Positions 44,962 to 54,470 of a DNA stretch of 64,000 nt are shown in pieces (position 1 is the stretch's first letter; each line of letters opens with the position of its first letter). The notes under the pieces are model-generated. The model did not search any database and was not told where the DNA came from. It saw only the letters and a program-made list of their open reading frames with translations. The position numbers were made by a program, and so were the translations under genes. Source of the stretch: Burkholderia lata (GTDB taxonomy: Bacteria; Pseudomonadota; Gammaproteobacteria; Burkholderiales; Burkholderiaceae); NCBI RefSeq assembly GCF_000012945.1, contig NC_007509.1, positions 620,001-684,000 on the forward strand, read 5' to 3'.

Positions 44962-46332
44962 ATGGCTGCCATGCAATCCGCGGCCACGCCCCTCTCCGAC
45001 GAGGAAGCCCGGCGCCAGTTGCGCCGCGCCGTCATCGCCAGCACGATTGGCACCACGATCGAATGGTATGACTTCTTCCTCTACAGCACGGTCACCGGCC
45101 TGGTCTTCGCAAAGCTGTATTTCCCGCAATCCCACCCACTCGTCGGTACGCTACAGGCGTTCCTGATCTACGCCGTCGGCTTCGTCGCGCGGCCGGTCGG
45201 CGCAGCGATCTTCGGCCATTACGGCGACCGCATCGGACGCAAGGCCACACTGATCGTGACCCTGTTGCTGATGGGGCTCGCCACCTTCGCCGTCGCCTTC
45301 GTTCCGACCTACGCCACGATCGGCATCTGGGGTGCCGTCATCCTCACGGTACTGCGCTTCATCCAGGGCGTCGGCGTGGGCGGCGAATGGGGCGGCTCGG
45401 TCCTGATGTCGATGGAGTGGGCGCGCACCAATGCGCATCGCGGTTTCGTCGCGTCGTGGCCGCAGTTCGGCGTGCCAGCGGGATTGTTTCTCGCCAACCT
45501 TGCCGTACTGGCCATGAGCTGGTTTTCCGGCAGCGCTTTCCTGACGTGGGGCTGGCGCGTACCGTTTTTCCTCAGCATCGTGCTGGTGGCGATCGGGCTC
45601 TATATCCGTCTGAATATTCTCGAGACGCCGATCTTCGCGAAGCTGCTGGCCGAGCGTCGGATCGAGAAGACGCCGATGCTCGAAGTGCTGCGCAAGCAGC
45701 CGAGGGATATCGTGCTGTCGGCGTTTGCGCGGATGGCCGAACAGGCGCCGTTCTATATCTATACGGCGTTCGTGTTCACTTACGGGATCACGGCGCTGGG
45801 CGTTACGCGCGAATTGTTGCTGGCGGCAGTGCTGGTCGCATCCGTGGTCGAGTTCTTCACCATTCCGCTGTTCGGGCACGTGTCGGACCTGATCGGGCGG
45901 CGGCGGATGTACATGATCGGCGCGGCTGCCGTCGGTGTATTCGGATTCGTCTACTTCGCGATGGTCGATAGCCGGAATCCAGTATGGATCTTCGCAGCGA
46001 TCGTGTTGTCGCTGGTCCCGCATTCAATGATGTACGGACCGCAGGCTGCACTGATCGCCGAGTCGTTCACCGGGCGGCTGCGGTATAGCGGCGCGTCGAT
46101 GGGTTATCAGCTCGCGTCGGTCATTGCCGGTGGCCCGGCACCGCTGATCGCAACGGCGCTGTTTGCCTACTACCACTCGGGGTACGCGATCGCGGTGTAC
46201 GTGCTGGCGTGTGCGGTACTGAGCGTGGTCGCCGCGTCGAAGCTCGGGGACTATACGAACAAGGATATTTCGCGGGAATACGACGACGCTCGGGGTTTGG
46301 CAGATCACGGGCACGCACCGCCGGTGACTTGA
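44962..46332 (+). CDS. MHS-family MFS transporter (ShiA/ProP-like)
   Basis: The 456-residue protein is a 12-helix major facilitator of the metabolite:H+ symporter family. Its start STIGTTIEWYDFFLYST, the loop FGHYGDRIGRKATLI, then FIQGVGVGGEWGGSVLMSMEW, and the second-half loop GHVSDLIGRRRMYMIG are diagnostic. Members import shikimate, citrate, alpha-ketoglutarate or betaine-like osmolytes. The GGEWGG motif with a following M-E-W fits the shikimate/aromatic acid branch, but the substrate is not fixed. GGGGAT lies seven bases before the ATG. No enzyme genes are linked. Confidence 0.92.
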   Translation: MAAMQSAATPLSDEEARRQLRRAVIASTIGTTIEWYDFFLYSTVTGLVFAKLYFPQSHPLVGTLQAFLIYAVGFVARPVGAAIFGHYGDRIGRKATLIVTLLLMGLATFAVAFVPTYATIGIWGAVILTVLRFIQGVGVGGEWGGSVLMSMEWARTNAHRGFVASWPQFGVPAGLFLANLAVLAMSWFSGSAFLTWGWRVPFFLSIVLVAIGLYIRLNILETPIFAKLLAERRIEKTPMLEVLRKQPRDIVLSAFARMAEQAPFYIYTAFVFTYGITALGVTRELLLAAVLVASVVEFFTIPLFGHVSDLIGRRRMYMIGAAAVGVFGFVYFAMVDSRNPVWIFAAIVLSLVPHSMMYGPQAALIAESFTGRLRYSGASMGYQLASVIAGGPAPLIATALFAYYHSGYAIAVYVLACAVLSVVAASKLGDYTNKDISREYDDARGLADHGHAPPVT

Positions 46333-46444
46333 CGAACTGGCCAGCTCAGGCTGGCGATGGGGCCGCAGCCGCGATCCCATCGCGTCAACGGCGCGAGAAC
46401 GACGTTGCTTGCGGGCGCATCGAAGCTCCTTTGGCCGCCGTCAT

Positions 46445-46684
46445 GTGATCAAACCGGTCGCGAACGCAAACGCGACTGCGATCGCATTCGACACGGTCAC
46501 GCGCATTTCCGGTGCCGTGGTCAATGCGGGCGCGACGGCCCTGGGCGACGCCATATCGTCGGCGGGCGACACGCTCGGCCGCGCCACGAGACGGCACCGG
46601 ACGCCGCAAAATACCGAGCCGTCCCGTCCGGGCAGGTCTGACGACGGGGCGCGATACGCGGTACACGTGCCGCAACGCTCGTGA
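46445..46684 (+). CDS. Small Ala-rich ORF, doubtful
   Basis: A 79-codon plus-strand frame starting at GTG 46445 reads VIKPVANANATAIAFDTVTR, then GAVVNAGATALGDAISSAGD, with strong G/C third positions typical of real genes here. It ends in a basic tail, PQRS. No ribosome site or family is seen and the C-terminal third looks like an overrun. It may be a genuine small protein or a decayed one. It lies after the MHS transporter gene on the same strand. Confidence 0.3.
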   Translation: MIKPVANANATAIAFDTVTRISGAVVNAGATALGDAISSAGDTLGRATRRHRTPQNTEPSRPGRSDDGARYAVHVPQRS

Positions 46685-46792
46685 TCCGGCGCTCGCCGTT
46701 CGGCGGGCGCGTTTCATCTGGATCGAAATCGGGAGAGCCGCCGGACGGCGGGATCGGCGCTGTCGCGCAGCGGTTCGTCCGGCGTAACCGCG

Positions 46793-46981
46793 TTACCGCT
46801 CGCTGACCTTCACGCGCGGCAGCCATTCGGACTCGGCGCCCTGCGTGCCTTTCAGATGGGCGGGAATCGCGTCCTGTGCGTGCGCGCCGAGGCGACGTGC
46901 CGCCTCGGTGTCGAGATGCCGGCCGTCGAACGTCGATTGGCGACGGGTAATCATGTTGATGCGAAGACGTTTTGCCGCCAT
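46793..46981 (-). CDS. Small hypothetical protein, 62 residues
   Basis: The product begins MAAKRLRINMITRRQSTFDG and has GRHLDTEAARRLGAHAQDAI, a basic small helical protein. AAGGAAT lies eight bases before the ATG (minus strand 46981), so translation is plausible. No family is recognised. It is separated from the PiuC-like gene (minus, end at 47355) by 373 bases. Confidence 0.5.
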   Translation of the reverse strand: MAAKRLRINMITRRQSTFDGRHLDTEAARRLGAHAQDAIPAHLKGTQGAESEWLPRVKVSER

Positions 46982-47354
46982 GGTCGGTATTCCTTGAGAA
47001 AACGGTACCCCGCCAACTGGCGAAGTGCCATAGATTTACGCGAGAAAAATGTCGCTGCGATGACGCTGCGCGCGACCCGAATCCGCCGCCATCGTATCGC
47101 TGCGTCACATGTGCCGCAGCGGTCAGCGCCCCGCCGCCTCGCCAGCCCCAACGCCTCAAGGTAGCGATGGACGGACTGGCACGGCAGCAAGCAACTCATG
47201 ATGGACAAGCAGCAACGCTTCGAGTTCAGTGCGCTCAGCGTTCGTCAAGATCCTCGACTTACCGCGCGTTGCTCCTGCGCCCTTTTGCTGCTCCTGGCAG
47301 ATTCCCTCCTCACCCTCGCGACGTTCCTTTCAGGATTTCATCGAGCAATCCCCC
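46982..47354. other. Intergenic, no gene seen
   Basis: This region lies downstream of the iron operon (ends 47355, minus) and upstream of the 62-residue gene. Frames on either strand lack protein sense. No strong hairpin was found for the end of the operon. Confidence 0.4.
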
Positions 47355-48035
47355 TCAAGCATCCGCCCACATCCTCAACAGGTTGTGATACGCGCCCGTG
47401 AGCTGCAACAACGACTCCCCGTCCGCGTCCCGCTGCGTCAACCGCTGGATCGCGACATCCATGTCGAGCAGCAGACTCCGCTGCGCATCCTCGCGCACCA
47501 GGCTCTCCACCCAGAAAAACGATGCCAGCCGCTCGCCACGCGTCACGGGCTCGACCTTGTGCACGCTCGATCCCGGATACAGGATCATGCTGCCGGCGGC
47601 GAGCTTCGCGTGGTGCTCGCCATACGTGTCGCGCACGACGAGTTCACCGCCGTCATAACTCGCCGGATCGTTCAGGAACAGCGTCGCCGACAGATCGGTC
47701 CGGACGCGTTCGCGCGACGCACGGATGCCACGCACCGCGTTGTCGACGTGATAGCCGAACGACTCCCCGCCCGCATAGCGGTTGAACAGCGGCGGATAAA
47801 TGCGCTTGGGCAGCGCCGCCGACATGAACACCGCGTTCTGCGCGAGGCGGCGAATGATCTCGTCGCCGATCTCGCGCGCGAGCGGATCGTCGCCGTCGAG
47901 TTGCCGGTTCTCCTTCACGCGCCGCGATTGCGCGCCGGCCGTCGCACGGCCGTCGATCCATTGTGCTGCCCGCAGCCGCTCGACGAGCTGGGCGGCCTCT
48001 GCCGGGCTGAACACGCCCGGAATCTCGATCATCAT
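47355..48035 (-). CDS. piuC: PiuC-type Fe(II)/2-oxoglutarate hydroxylase
   Basis: The 226-residue protein is a PKHD-type hydroxylase of the PiuC/YbiX family. The iron ligands are His96 and Asp98 (GYHVDN) and His159 (SSVHKVEPV), with an Arg in TRGERL that holds 2-oxoglutarate. The N-terminal [15 protein letters not shown] and the DGGELVV strand complete the fold. PiuC genes sit beside TonB siderophore receptors (piuA), as here, where the receptor gene is 43 bases upstream on the same strand. The reaction on the ferric complex is not firmly known; it may modify a siderophore. It is the last gene of the iron operon. Confidence 0.92.
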
Positions 48036-48078
48036 CGTGTGCTCTCCTTCGAAGCGGATGCGGTGGCGCTCGCGCGTG

Positions 48079-50451
48079 TCAGAACCGGACGTCGGCGGTC
48101 GCCATGACGGTGCGCCCTGCTCCCGGCACGCCGTACAACTGGAAGCCGTCGAGCGACGCGCCGATCGCCGAGTAATAGAACGTGTTGAACAGGTTCTGCA
48201 CGTTCAGGCCGAACGTCAGATGCTTGTCGACTTCGTAGCGCGCGGCGATCGAGTGCAGCCAGAACGACGGCGCCTTTTCGCCGTCCGCGACGTACACGGG
48301 ATGCTTGCCGCTCGCGCCGTTCACGGTGCTGCTGTTGTTGCTTTGGCCGCCGACGTAGCGGTTGTCGGTATAGCGCCGCGTGCCGACGTACTGCGCGCCG
48401 TAGCTGACCGACAGCTTCGGTGTGACGGCATACGTCGTCCACAGGTTGAACGTCGCGTTGGGCACGTTGGCGGGTCGCAGCCCGGCATTCGCGCCCTTTG
48501 TGATGCGTCCGCGCATCGCGGCAAATCCCGCGAATGCGGACCACCGGTCGGTCAGGTTGCCCGACACGCCGAGCTCGAGGCCGTCGACCCGGCGCGGCGG
48601 CAGCGCACGCACGACCGTCGTCGTGCCGTCGCCGTAGTCCCACGAATCGGACAGCTCGGTGCGAAACAGCGCGCCCGTCACCGACAGCCGGTGATCGAGC
48701 AGGTCCCATTTCGAGCCGAGCTCCCAGGTTTGCGCGACGGCCGCCTGCAGGTCCTGGCTCGACGTGTTGCCGTAGATCACGTTGTTGGTCGTCGCACCGA
48801 CTGCCGACGGCTGCGCGGCCCGGCTGTAGGTTGCATACAGGCTGCCGAACGGCACCGGCTTGTACGTGATGCCGATGCGGCCGCTCAACGCGCCGTCGTT
48901 GCTGCGTGCGACGGTGTGCGCGTTCGCCGCGCCGTTGACCTGCTTCAGCGAGAAGCGGTCGTAGCGCACCGCGCCTTCGACGATCCACTTCGGCGTGACG
49001 GTCACGGTATCGCGCAGGTACACGCCCGCATCGGTCAGCGACGCATAGTCGCCCGCGCCGCCTTCGAGCGTCGGCACGCCGACCATGTTCGTGCCGTAAG
49101 CGTTCGTCAGGTTCATCACTGGATTCACCGACGGCGCGAGAATCGTGCGCGCGAGATCGCCGTAGCGCTCGTGATACACCTCCGCACCCGTAACGACGTC
49201 GTGATGCAGGCCGCCGGTGTCGAACGACAGGTTCAGGTTGGTTTCGTTCGCCACGATGTCGTAGCGCTTCGACGTGCCGTAGTTGCTGCCGCGCAGCACC
49301 GCCAGTGGCGATGCGTTCGCGATCGGTGCAAAGCCGCTGTATGACGCCAGCCCCGCACTGCTCGTGACGAGCGGCCCCGTGCCCGTGTACCCGTACGACG
49401 TGCCGCCGGTCGAGTTGAAGCGCGCGGGCGACAGCACGGTGATGCGGTCGGTCTGCTCGAACCGGCTGATGCTGGACATCCGCAGGTTGTCGTTGAAGTC
49501 GTGCTCGACCTTGACCGTCGCACGATCCGTCACTTCGCGATCGGTGAACAGGTTCGGGTCGCCGTACCAGCCGTTGCGCGGCACGCCCGGCATGCGCGCG
49601 CCGCCGGTGCCGCGTTCGATCGGCACGCCGGTGTCGGGCGTGTTGACGTCGTTCTGGTGCAGATAGTCGATGGTCACGCGCGTCGGCGTGCCGAGGCCGA
49701 GTGCGAGCGAGCCGGCCACGCCCCAGCGGTCGTAGTCGGTCACCGCGCGGCCGTCGACCGCGTTGTAGTGGCGCATCAGGTTCAGCCGGAACGCCGACGT
49801 CGGCGTCAACTGCTTGTTGAGGTCGGCCGTCACGCGCCGGTAGCTGGCGGTGCCGAGCGTCGTCGACAGGTGGTACGCGTCGCCGGCATGGGCTTCCTTG
49901 CTGACGAGGTTCACGCTGCCGCCCGGCGCGGCGACGCCGGACTCGATCGTGCCGGTGCCCTTGAACACCTCGACGCGCTCGACGTTGAACGTATCCGTGC
50001 GTCCCGCGAGGCCCGCGTCGCGAATGCCGTCGACAGTCATGCTCTGCTCGCCCGAAAACCCGCGGATCGTGAACATGTCGCCCCAGCCGAGGTTGCCCTC
50101 GCCCGACGTGAACGTGATGCCGGGCACGTTCTTCAGGATGTCCTGCAGGCTCTGCGCCTGCTGCTCGTCGAGCACCTTCTTCGGGATGACGGCGACGCTC
50201 TGCGCGATGTCCAGCAGCGGCGCGGTGAACTGGTCCGACTGGAGGAATTCGGTGCGGTACGGCGACGAATGCGCGTTGACGTCGATCGCGGGCAGCGTCG
50301 CGCCCGGCGACGACGAAGCATCCGGCGCGGCGGCCGAAACGCCCGGCTGCGCATGCGCGGCCGACAGCATGGCCAGCCCGAGCGTGGCGCCCAACAGGTT
50401 CGACAGCACGGCCGACGGCGATCGGCCGGCTCGTTGATGAGACGACGACAT
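48079..50451 (-). CDS. TonB-dependent siderophore receptor (PiuA/Fiu-like)
   Basis: The 790-residue protein has a signal peptide (about 1-35, ending AAHAQ), a plug domain ([53 protein letters not shown]) and a 22-strand barrel ending in a C-terminal Phe (MATADVRF). The plug motifs and the nearby PiuC gene place it with catecholate-type receptors such as PiuA and Fiu, which take up ferric monomers of catechol siderophores. TonB energises transport. ATG is at 50451. The ABC importer genes lie upstream on the same strand (36 bases to the ATPase stop), so all form one iron operon. Confidence 0.93.
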
Positions 50452-50487
50452 GAAACCTTCTGGTGATGAGAGTAATGAAGAGGACGG

Positions 50488-51318
50488 CTAGCGCGATGGG
50501 GCGGCAACCGGGTCGTGGGCGGCGAGCCCGTCGATCAGCACCTGGAGCTGGCCGTGCGAGCAGCGCTCGATGCGCGCGGCGACGCCGAACACGTCGGCGA
50601 GGCCGGCCGGCGTCACGACGTCTTCCGGCGTACCGAAGCGCGCGATGCGGCCGCGGTGCAGCAGCATCGCGCGGTCGCAACCTCGCAGCGCGGCGCTGAT
50701 GTCGTGCAGCACGACGACCGTCACGAGCTGCCGTTCGCGCGTGATGTCGCGCAGCGCGGCCATCACCTGGTGCTGGTGATTCAGATCGAGTGCCGACAGC
50801 GGTTCGTCGAGCAGCAGAACCTGCGGATCGCGGGCGAGCGCCTGCGCGAGGCCGACGAGCTGGCGCTGGCCGCCGGAGAGTTCGTCGAGGGTGCGTAGCG
50901 CGAGTGCATCGATGCCGAGCCGGGCGAGCAACGCGAGTGCGACCGTGTCGTCCCCCTCTTCGCTCCCGCCGCGACCGGCCGGCATGAAGCCCTGCCGTGT
51001 CGCGCGGCGCGCGACGACGACCGATTCGAGCACCTGCAGGCGCACGCCGGCCGGCAACGTCTGCGGCAGGTACACGACGCCATGCGAACGCGCATCGCGC
51101 AGCCCCGGGACGAACGGCGGCGTGCCGTCGAGCGCGAGCGAGCCCGACGCAGCACGCGTCAGCCCGGCGAGCGTACGCAGCAGCGTCGACTTGCCGCTGC
51201 CGTTCGGGCCGAGCAGCGCGGTGATCCGGCCGCGCGGCAACGGCCCCGCGCTCAGCGACGCGAGCACGTCGCGCCGCCCGTAACGCACGGTCAACCCTTC
51301 GATCGTCAGCCCGCTCAT
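50488..51318 (-). CDS. Iron-siderophore ABC transporter, ATPase
   Basis: The 276-residue ABC ATPase has Walker A GPNGSGKST (37-45), Q-loop YLPQTLPAG, signature LSGGQRQLVGLAQAL, Walker B VLLLDEPLSALD and the switch His in VVLHDIS. It belongs to the FecE/FhuC group that drives ferric-siderophore import. It overlaps the permease stop by four bases (ATGA) and is followed by the TonB receptor gene. ATG 51318 starts MSGLTIEGLTVRYG; the frame continues upstream only as shadow sequence. Confidence 0.93.
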   Translation of the reverse strand: MSGLTIEGLTVRYGRRDVLASLSAGPLPRGRITALLGPNGSGKSTLLRTLAGLTRAASGSLALDGTPPFVPGLRDARSHGVVYLPQTLPAGVRLQVLESVVVARRATRQGFMPAGRGGSEEGDDTVALALLARLGIDALALRTLDELSGGQRQLVGLAQALARDPQVLLLDEPLSALDLNHQHQVMAALRDITRERQLVTVVVLHDISAALRGCDRAMLLHRGRIARFGTPEDVVTPAGLADVFGVAARIERCSHGQLQVLIDGLAAHDPVAAPSR

Positions 51319-52397
51319 GCTTGCCCTCCCTGCGACCGCACGACGATGCCGAGGAACAGCGGGATGCCGACCAGCGCGGTGACGATCCCGACCGGGATCA
51401 GCACGCCCGGCACGATCAGCTTCGATGCGATCGACGCGAGCGACAGCATCAGCGCGCCGAGCAGCAGGCTGCCGGGCAGATAGAAGCGATGGTCCTCGCC
51501 GAACAGCGTGCGCGCGAGATGCGGCGCGATCAAACCGACGAAGCCGATCGTGCCGACGAACGACACCGCAAGCGCGGACAGCGCCGATACCCGCAGCAGC
51601 GTCGCGAGCCGCACGCGCTTCACGTCGACGCCGAAGCTCGCCGCACGATCCTCGCCGAGCCGCAGCGCAGTCAGCGTCCACGCGTGACGCATCGACAGCG
51701 GCAACGCGATCGCGAGTGCCGTGCCGAGCACGGCGAGCTTCGGCCAGTCGGCGCGCGCGAGCGAACCGAGTGTCCAGAACACGAGCCCCTGCAGCGCGTC
51801 GGACGACGCGATGAACTGCATCAGCGAGACGAGCGCATGGAACGCGAACACGAGCGCGATGCCCATCAGCACGACGCCGGTGGTGTTCATTCCGCGCCAG
51901 CGCGCGACCGCATCGAGCACCAGCGCGGACAGGAACGCGAAAACGAACGCGTTCGCCGACACGACCCAGGTTTGCGCGATGCCGGGAATCGTCACGTCGA
52001 GCACGATCGCGAGCGACGCGCCGAACGCGGCGGCCGCCGAGACGCCGAGCGTGTACGGGCTGGCGAGCGGATTGGCGAGGATCGTCTGCATCTCCGCGCC
52101 GGACAGCCCCAGCGCCGCGCCGACGAGCACGGCCATCGCCGCATATGGCAGGCGAATCTGCCACACGATCACACGTGCGGCCGGATCGGCACCCGTGCGT
52201 TCGACGAGCGTGCGCAACAGCGTCGAAACCGGCATCCCGGACGGCCCGGACGACAGGTCGAACAGCACCGACACGACGATCAGCAATGCAACGACGACGA
52301 GCGCGGCCGCGCGTCGCCGTGTGAGCCGGCGGTAGTCGAGCAGGCTCGCGGCCCGGATACGGCCAGGAACGAGTTCCTGAAGCACGGCGTCGCTCAT
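51315..52397 (-). CDS. FecCD-type iron ABC transporter permease
   Basis: The 360-residue inner-membrane protein has ten hydrophobic segments and the FecCD marks: RIVWQIRLPYAAMAVLVGAAL-like sequence (VIVWQIRLPYAAMAVLVG), LSGAEMQTILANPLASPYTLG and the EAA-type coupling loop GTIGFVGLIAPHLAR. It forms the pore for the ferric complex. It overlaps the binding-protein stop and the ATPase start by four bases each. The ATG is at 52397. A single permease gene is present, so a homodimer is expected, as in BtuC/FhuB-like systems. Confidence 0.92.
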   Translation of the reverse strand: MSDAVLQELVPGRIRAASLLDYRRLTRRRAAALVVVALLIVVSVLFDLSSGPSGMPVSTLLRTLVERTGADPAARVIVWQIRLPYAAMAVLVGAALGLSGAEMQTILANPLASPYTLGVSAAAAFGASLAIVLDVTIPGIAQTWVVSANAFVFAFLSALVLDAVARWRGMNTTGVVLMGIALVFAFHALVSLMQFIASSDALQGLVFWTLGSLARADWPKLAVLGTALAIALPLSMRHAWTLTALRLGEDRAASFGVDVKRVRLATLLRVSALSALAVSFVGTIGFVGLIAPHLARTLFGEDHRFYLPGSLLLGALMLSLASIASKLIVPGVLIPVGIVTALVGIPLFLGIVVRSQGGQA

Positions 52398-53599
52398 CGT
52401 GCCGCCTGCGACGTGGCAGCCGGCAGCGGCGCGTCGACCCACTCGGCGCCCTGCGGCGCGATCGCAAGGAAGCGGCGATGCAGTTCGGCCTGCGTCGCAT
52501 GCACGTCGAGATCCTTGAACTGCTGCGGATAGAACCACTTCGCGAACGCTTCGATCGCGAGGATGTTGTACGGCGAGTCGTAGTAGTTGTGCGAGATGCC
52601 GTGCACGCGGCCGTCGTGGATCGCCTTGATCGCATCGAAACCCGGTCGCGCGGCGAGCTGCGCGAGGCTCGCCGCCGCATCGTGCGCACTCGTCCGAGCG
52701 CCGACGCGCAGCGACGCGAGCCCCGGCTTCGTGCGGCTGCCGGTCGCGATGTACACGTCGGGACGCGCGGCGATCGCCTGCTCCATGCTGATGTCGCCGA
52801 GTACGCCGGGCAGCAGCCCCGTGGCGATGTTGCGGCCGCCCGCGGCCGTCACGAACTCGCCGAAATTGCCGTTGCCGGCCGTGTGACAGCAGCCGGCATC
52901 CCACACGCCCGCGAGCAGGTCGACGAACACCTTCGGCCGCTGCGCGTCGGGAATCCGGTTCACGACCGACTCGATGCGCGCGAGATGCGCACGATAGAAC
53001 GTTGCGTACGCATTCGCTTGCCCGGTGCGGTGCATGACCGCGCCGAGCAGCGCGATGCTCGGCAGCGTGTTCTGCAGCGGATGTAGCCGGAAATCGACGA
53101 ACACGACCGTCGTGCCGGTCGCCTCCAGCTGCTTCACGAGCGCGTTGTAGCGGCTCGGGCCATGCCCGCCGAGACTGAAGATCGCGAGATCGGGCTTCAG
53201 GCTCAGCGCCTTCTCGGCGCTGATGCTGTCCTCGGTTGCCTGGCCGATCAGCGGGATGCGGCGGATTTGCGGAAACGCCTGGGCGTACGCGTCGTAGGTC
53301 TGCGGGTCCATCAGCGGCAGGTCGCCCTGCCAGCCGACGATGCGCGCGAGGGGCTGCGCGCCGTCGAGCAGCGCGACCGCCGACAGCAACCGGCTCTCAC
53401 CGAGCAGGATCCGGCGCGGCGCCTGGGCCGGGACGCGCACCGTGCGGCCCGCCAGATCGGTCACGGCCACCGGCGCGGGCGACACCGCGGGAACCGGCTC
53501 GGCCGCCGCCGCCGTTGCGTGTGCAACGGTCGCGCCGACCATCCATGCGATTGCGCCGATGCACGCACGCCGCCCCCACGCCTGTCTGAAAATTGCCAT
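52394..53599 (-). CDS. Iron ABC transporter substrate-binding protein
   Basis: The 401-residue protein has a signal peptide (MAIFRQAWGRRACIGAIAWM, ending near AHATA/AAAE), then VTDLAGRTVRVPAQAPRRI, the start of a Peripla_BP_2 (FecB/BtuF-type) fold, with KALSLKPDLAIFSLGG and GGRNIATGLLPGV further on. It carries the ferric complex in the periplasm. It is the first gene of the operon; ATG 53599 is preceded at 53610-53628 by a Fur-box-like sequence. The paired Cys in AGCCHTAGNG is unusual in the family and may form a disulfide or contact iron. Confidence 0.88.
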   Translation of the reverse strand: MAIFRQAWGRRACIGAIAWMVGATVAHATAAAAEPVPAVSPAPVAVTDLAGRTVRVPAQAPRRILLGESRLLSAVALLDGAQPLARIVGWQGDLPLMDPQTYDAYAQAFPQIRRIPLIGQATEDSISAEKALSLKPDLAIFSLGGHGPSRYNALVKQLEATGTTVVFVDFRLHPLQNTLPSIALLGAVMHRTGQANAYATFYRAHLARIESVVNRIPDAQRPKVFVDLLAGVWDAGCCHTAGNGNFGEFVTAAGGRNIATGLLPGVLGDISMEQAIAARPDVYIATGSRTKPGLASLRVGARTSAHDAAASLAQLAARPGFDAIKAIHDGRVHGISHNYYDSPYNILAIEAFAKWFYPQQFKDLDVHATQAELHRRFLAIAPQGAEWVDAPLPAATSQAAR

Positions 53600-53609
53600 A
53601 ATGTCGCCT

Positions 53610-53628
53610 CTGAATGAGAATCATTGCC
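53610..53628. promoter_or_regulatory. Fur-box-like operator
   Basis: The 19-mer beginning CTGAATGAGAATCATT matches 13 of 19 positions of the classical Fur consensus (GATAATGATAATCATTATC), including the central GA-AATCATT core. It lies 11 bases upstream of the ATG of the iron binding-protein gene (minus) and about 130 bases before the divergent response-regulator gene at 53757, so iron-dependent control of both directions is plausible. Confidence 0.65.
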
Positions 53629-53756
53629 ATTTGAAGGGCGACACTGTAATCACCGCGTGTAATGGCGATGTGTTGGAAGCGCGGCCTTTTGTAATGGAAT
53701 GTGTTGGCGCACCGTTCCTTTCAGAATCATTTCGATTTATCCGGAAGCTTCCCCTG

Positions 53757-54470
53757 ATGGACCACATCCTTGTCATCGACGACGATCCGAACATTCGTAC
53801 GCTGCTCGGCGACTACCTGCGCGCGATGAACTACCGCGTCACGCTGGCCGAGAACGGCTTGCAGCTTCGGCAGGCGCTCGGGACGTCGACCGTCGATCTC
53901 GTCGTGCTCGACCTGATGCTCGACGGCGAGGACGGTCTCGACCTCACGCGCGACCTGCGGCAGCGCCACGACGTGCCGATCGTGATCCTGAGCGCGCGCG
54001 GCGGCCTGCTCGACCGGATCCTCGGCCTCGAGATGGGCGCGGACGACTACCTGCCGAAGCCGTTCGATCCGCGCGAGCTCGTCGCGAAGATCAAGGTCGT
54101 GCTGCGCCGCACGCGTGCGATTCCGGGCACGCGGCGCACGGAAGCCTCGTCGCGTGTCAGCTTCGCCGGCTGGCATCTCGATACGCGGATGAAGCAGATG
54201 ATGTCGCCCGACGGCGTCGTCGTGTCGCTCGGCGGCTCGGACTACCGCACGCTGCGCGCGCTGCTCGATCACCCGAACCGGCCGCTGTCGCGCGAGTTCC
54301 TGCTCGATCGCGTGTTCGGCAAGGAGCTTGCGCCGCTCGATCGCTCGATCGACGTGTGCGTGAGCCGGCTGCGCCACCACCTGAAAGACGCCGCGCGCAA
54401 TGCGGCGCTGATCCGCACGGTCCGCAACGAGGGGTACATGCTCGTCGCGGATGTCGTGCACGACGCGTGA
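53757..54470 (+). CDS. OmpR-family response regulator
   Basis: The 237-residue protein has a receiver with acidic DDD at 8-10, phosphoacceptor Asp52 (VVLDLMLDGEDG), Ser79 and Lys101 (LPKPFDP), and a winged-helix domain (about 138-232; FLLDRVFGKELAPLDRSIDV). It is paired with the kinase gene that begins at its own stop (TGATG), so they are a two-component system. The divergent iron operon and shared regulatory region suggest control of siderophore uptake, like PfeR/PirR, which is inference. ATG 53757 follows a CCCCTG context with no strong ribosome site. Confidence 0.9.
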   Translation: MDHILVIDDDPNIRTLLGDYLRAMNYRVTLAENGLQLRQALGTSTVDLVVLDLMLDGEDGLDLTRDLRQRHDVPIVILSARGGLLDRILGLEMGADDYLPKPFDPRELVAKIKVVLRRTRAIPGTRRTEASSRVSFAGWHLDTRMKQMMSPDGVVVSLGGSDYRTLRALLDHPNRPLSREFLLDRVFGKELAPLDRSIDVCVSRLRHHLKDAARNAALIRTVRNEGYMLVADVVHDA

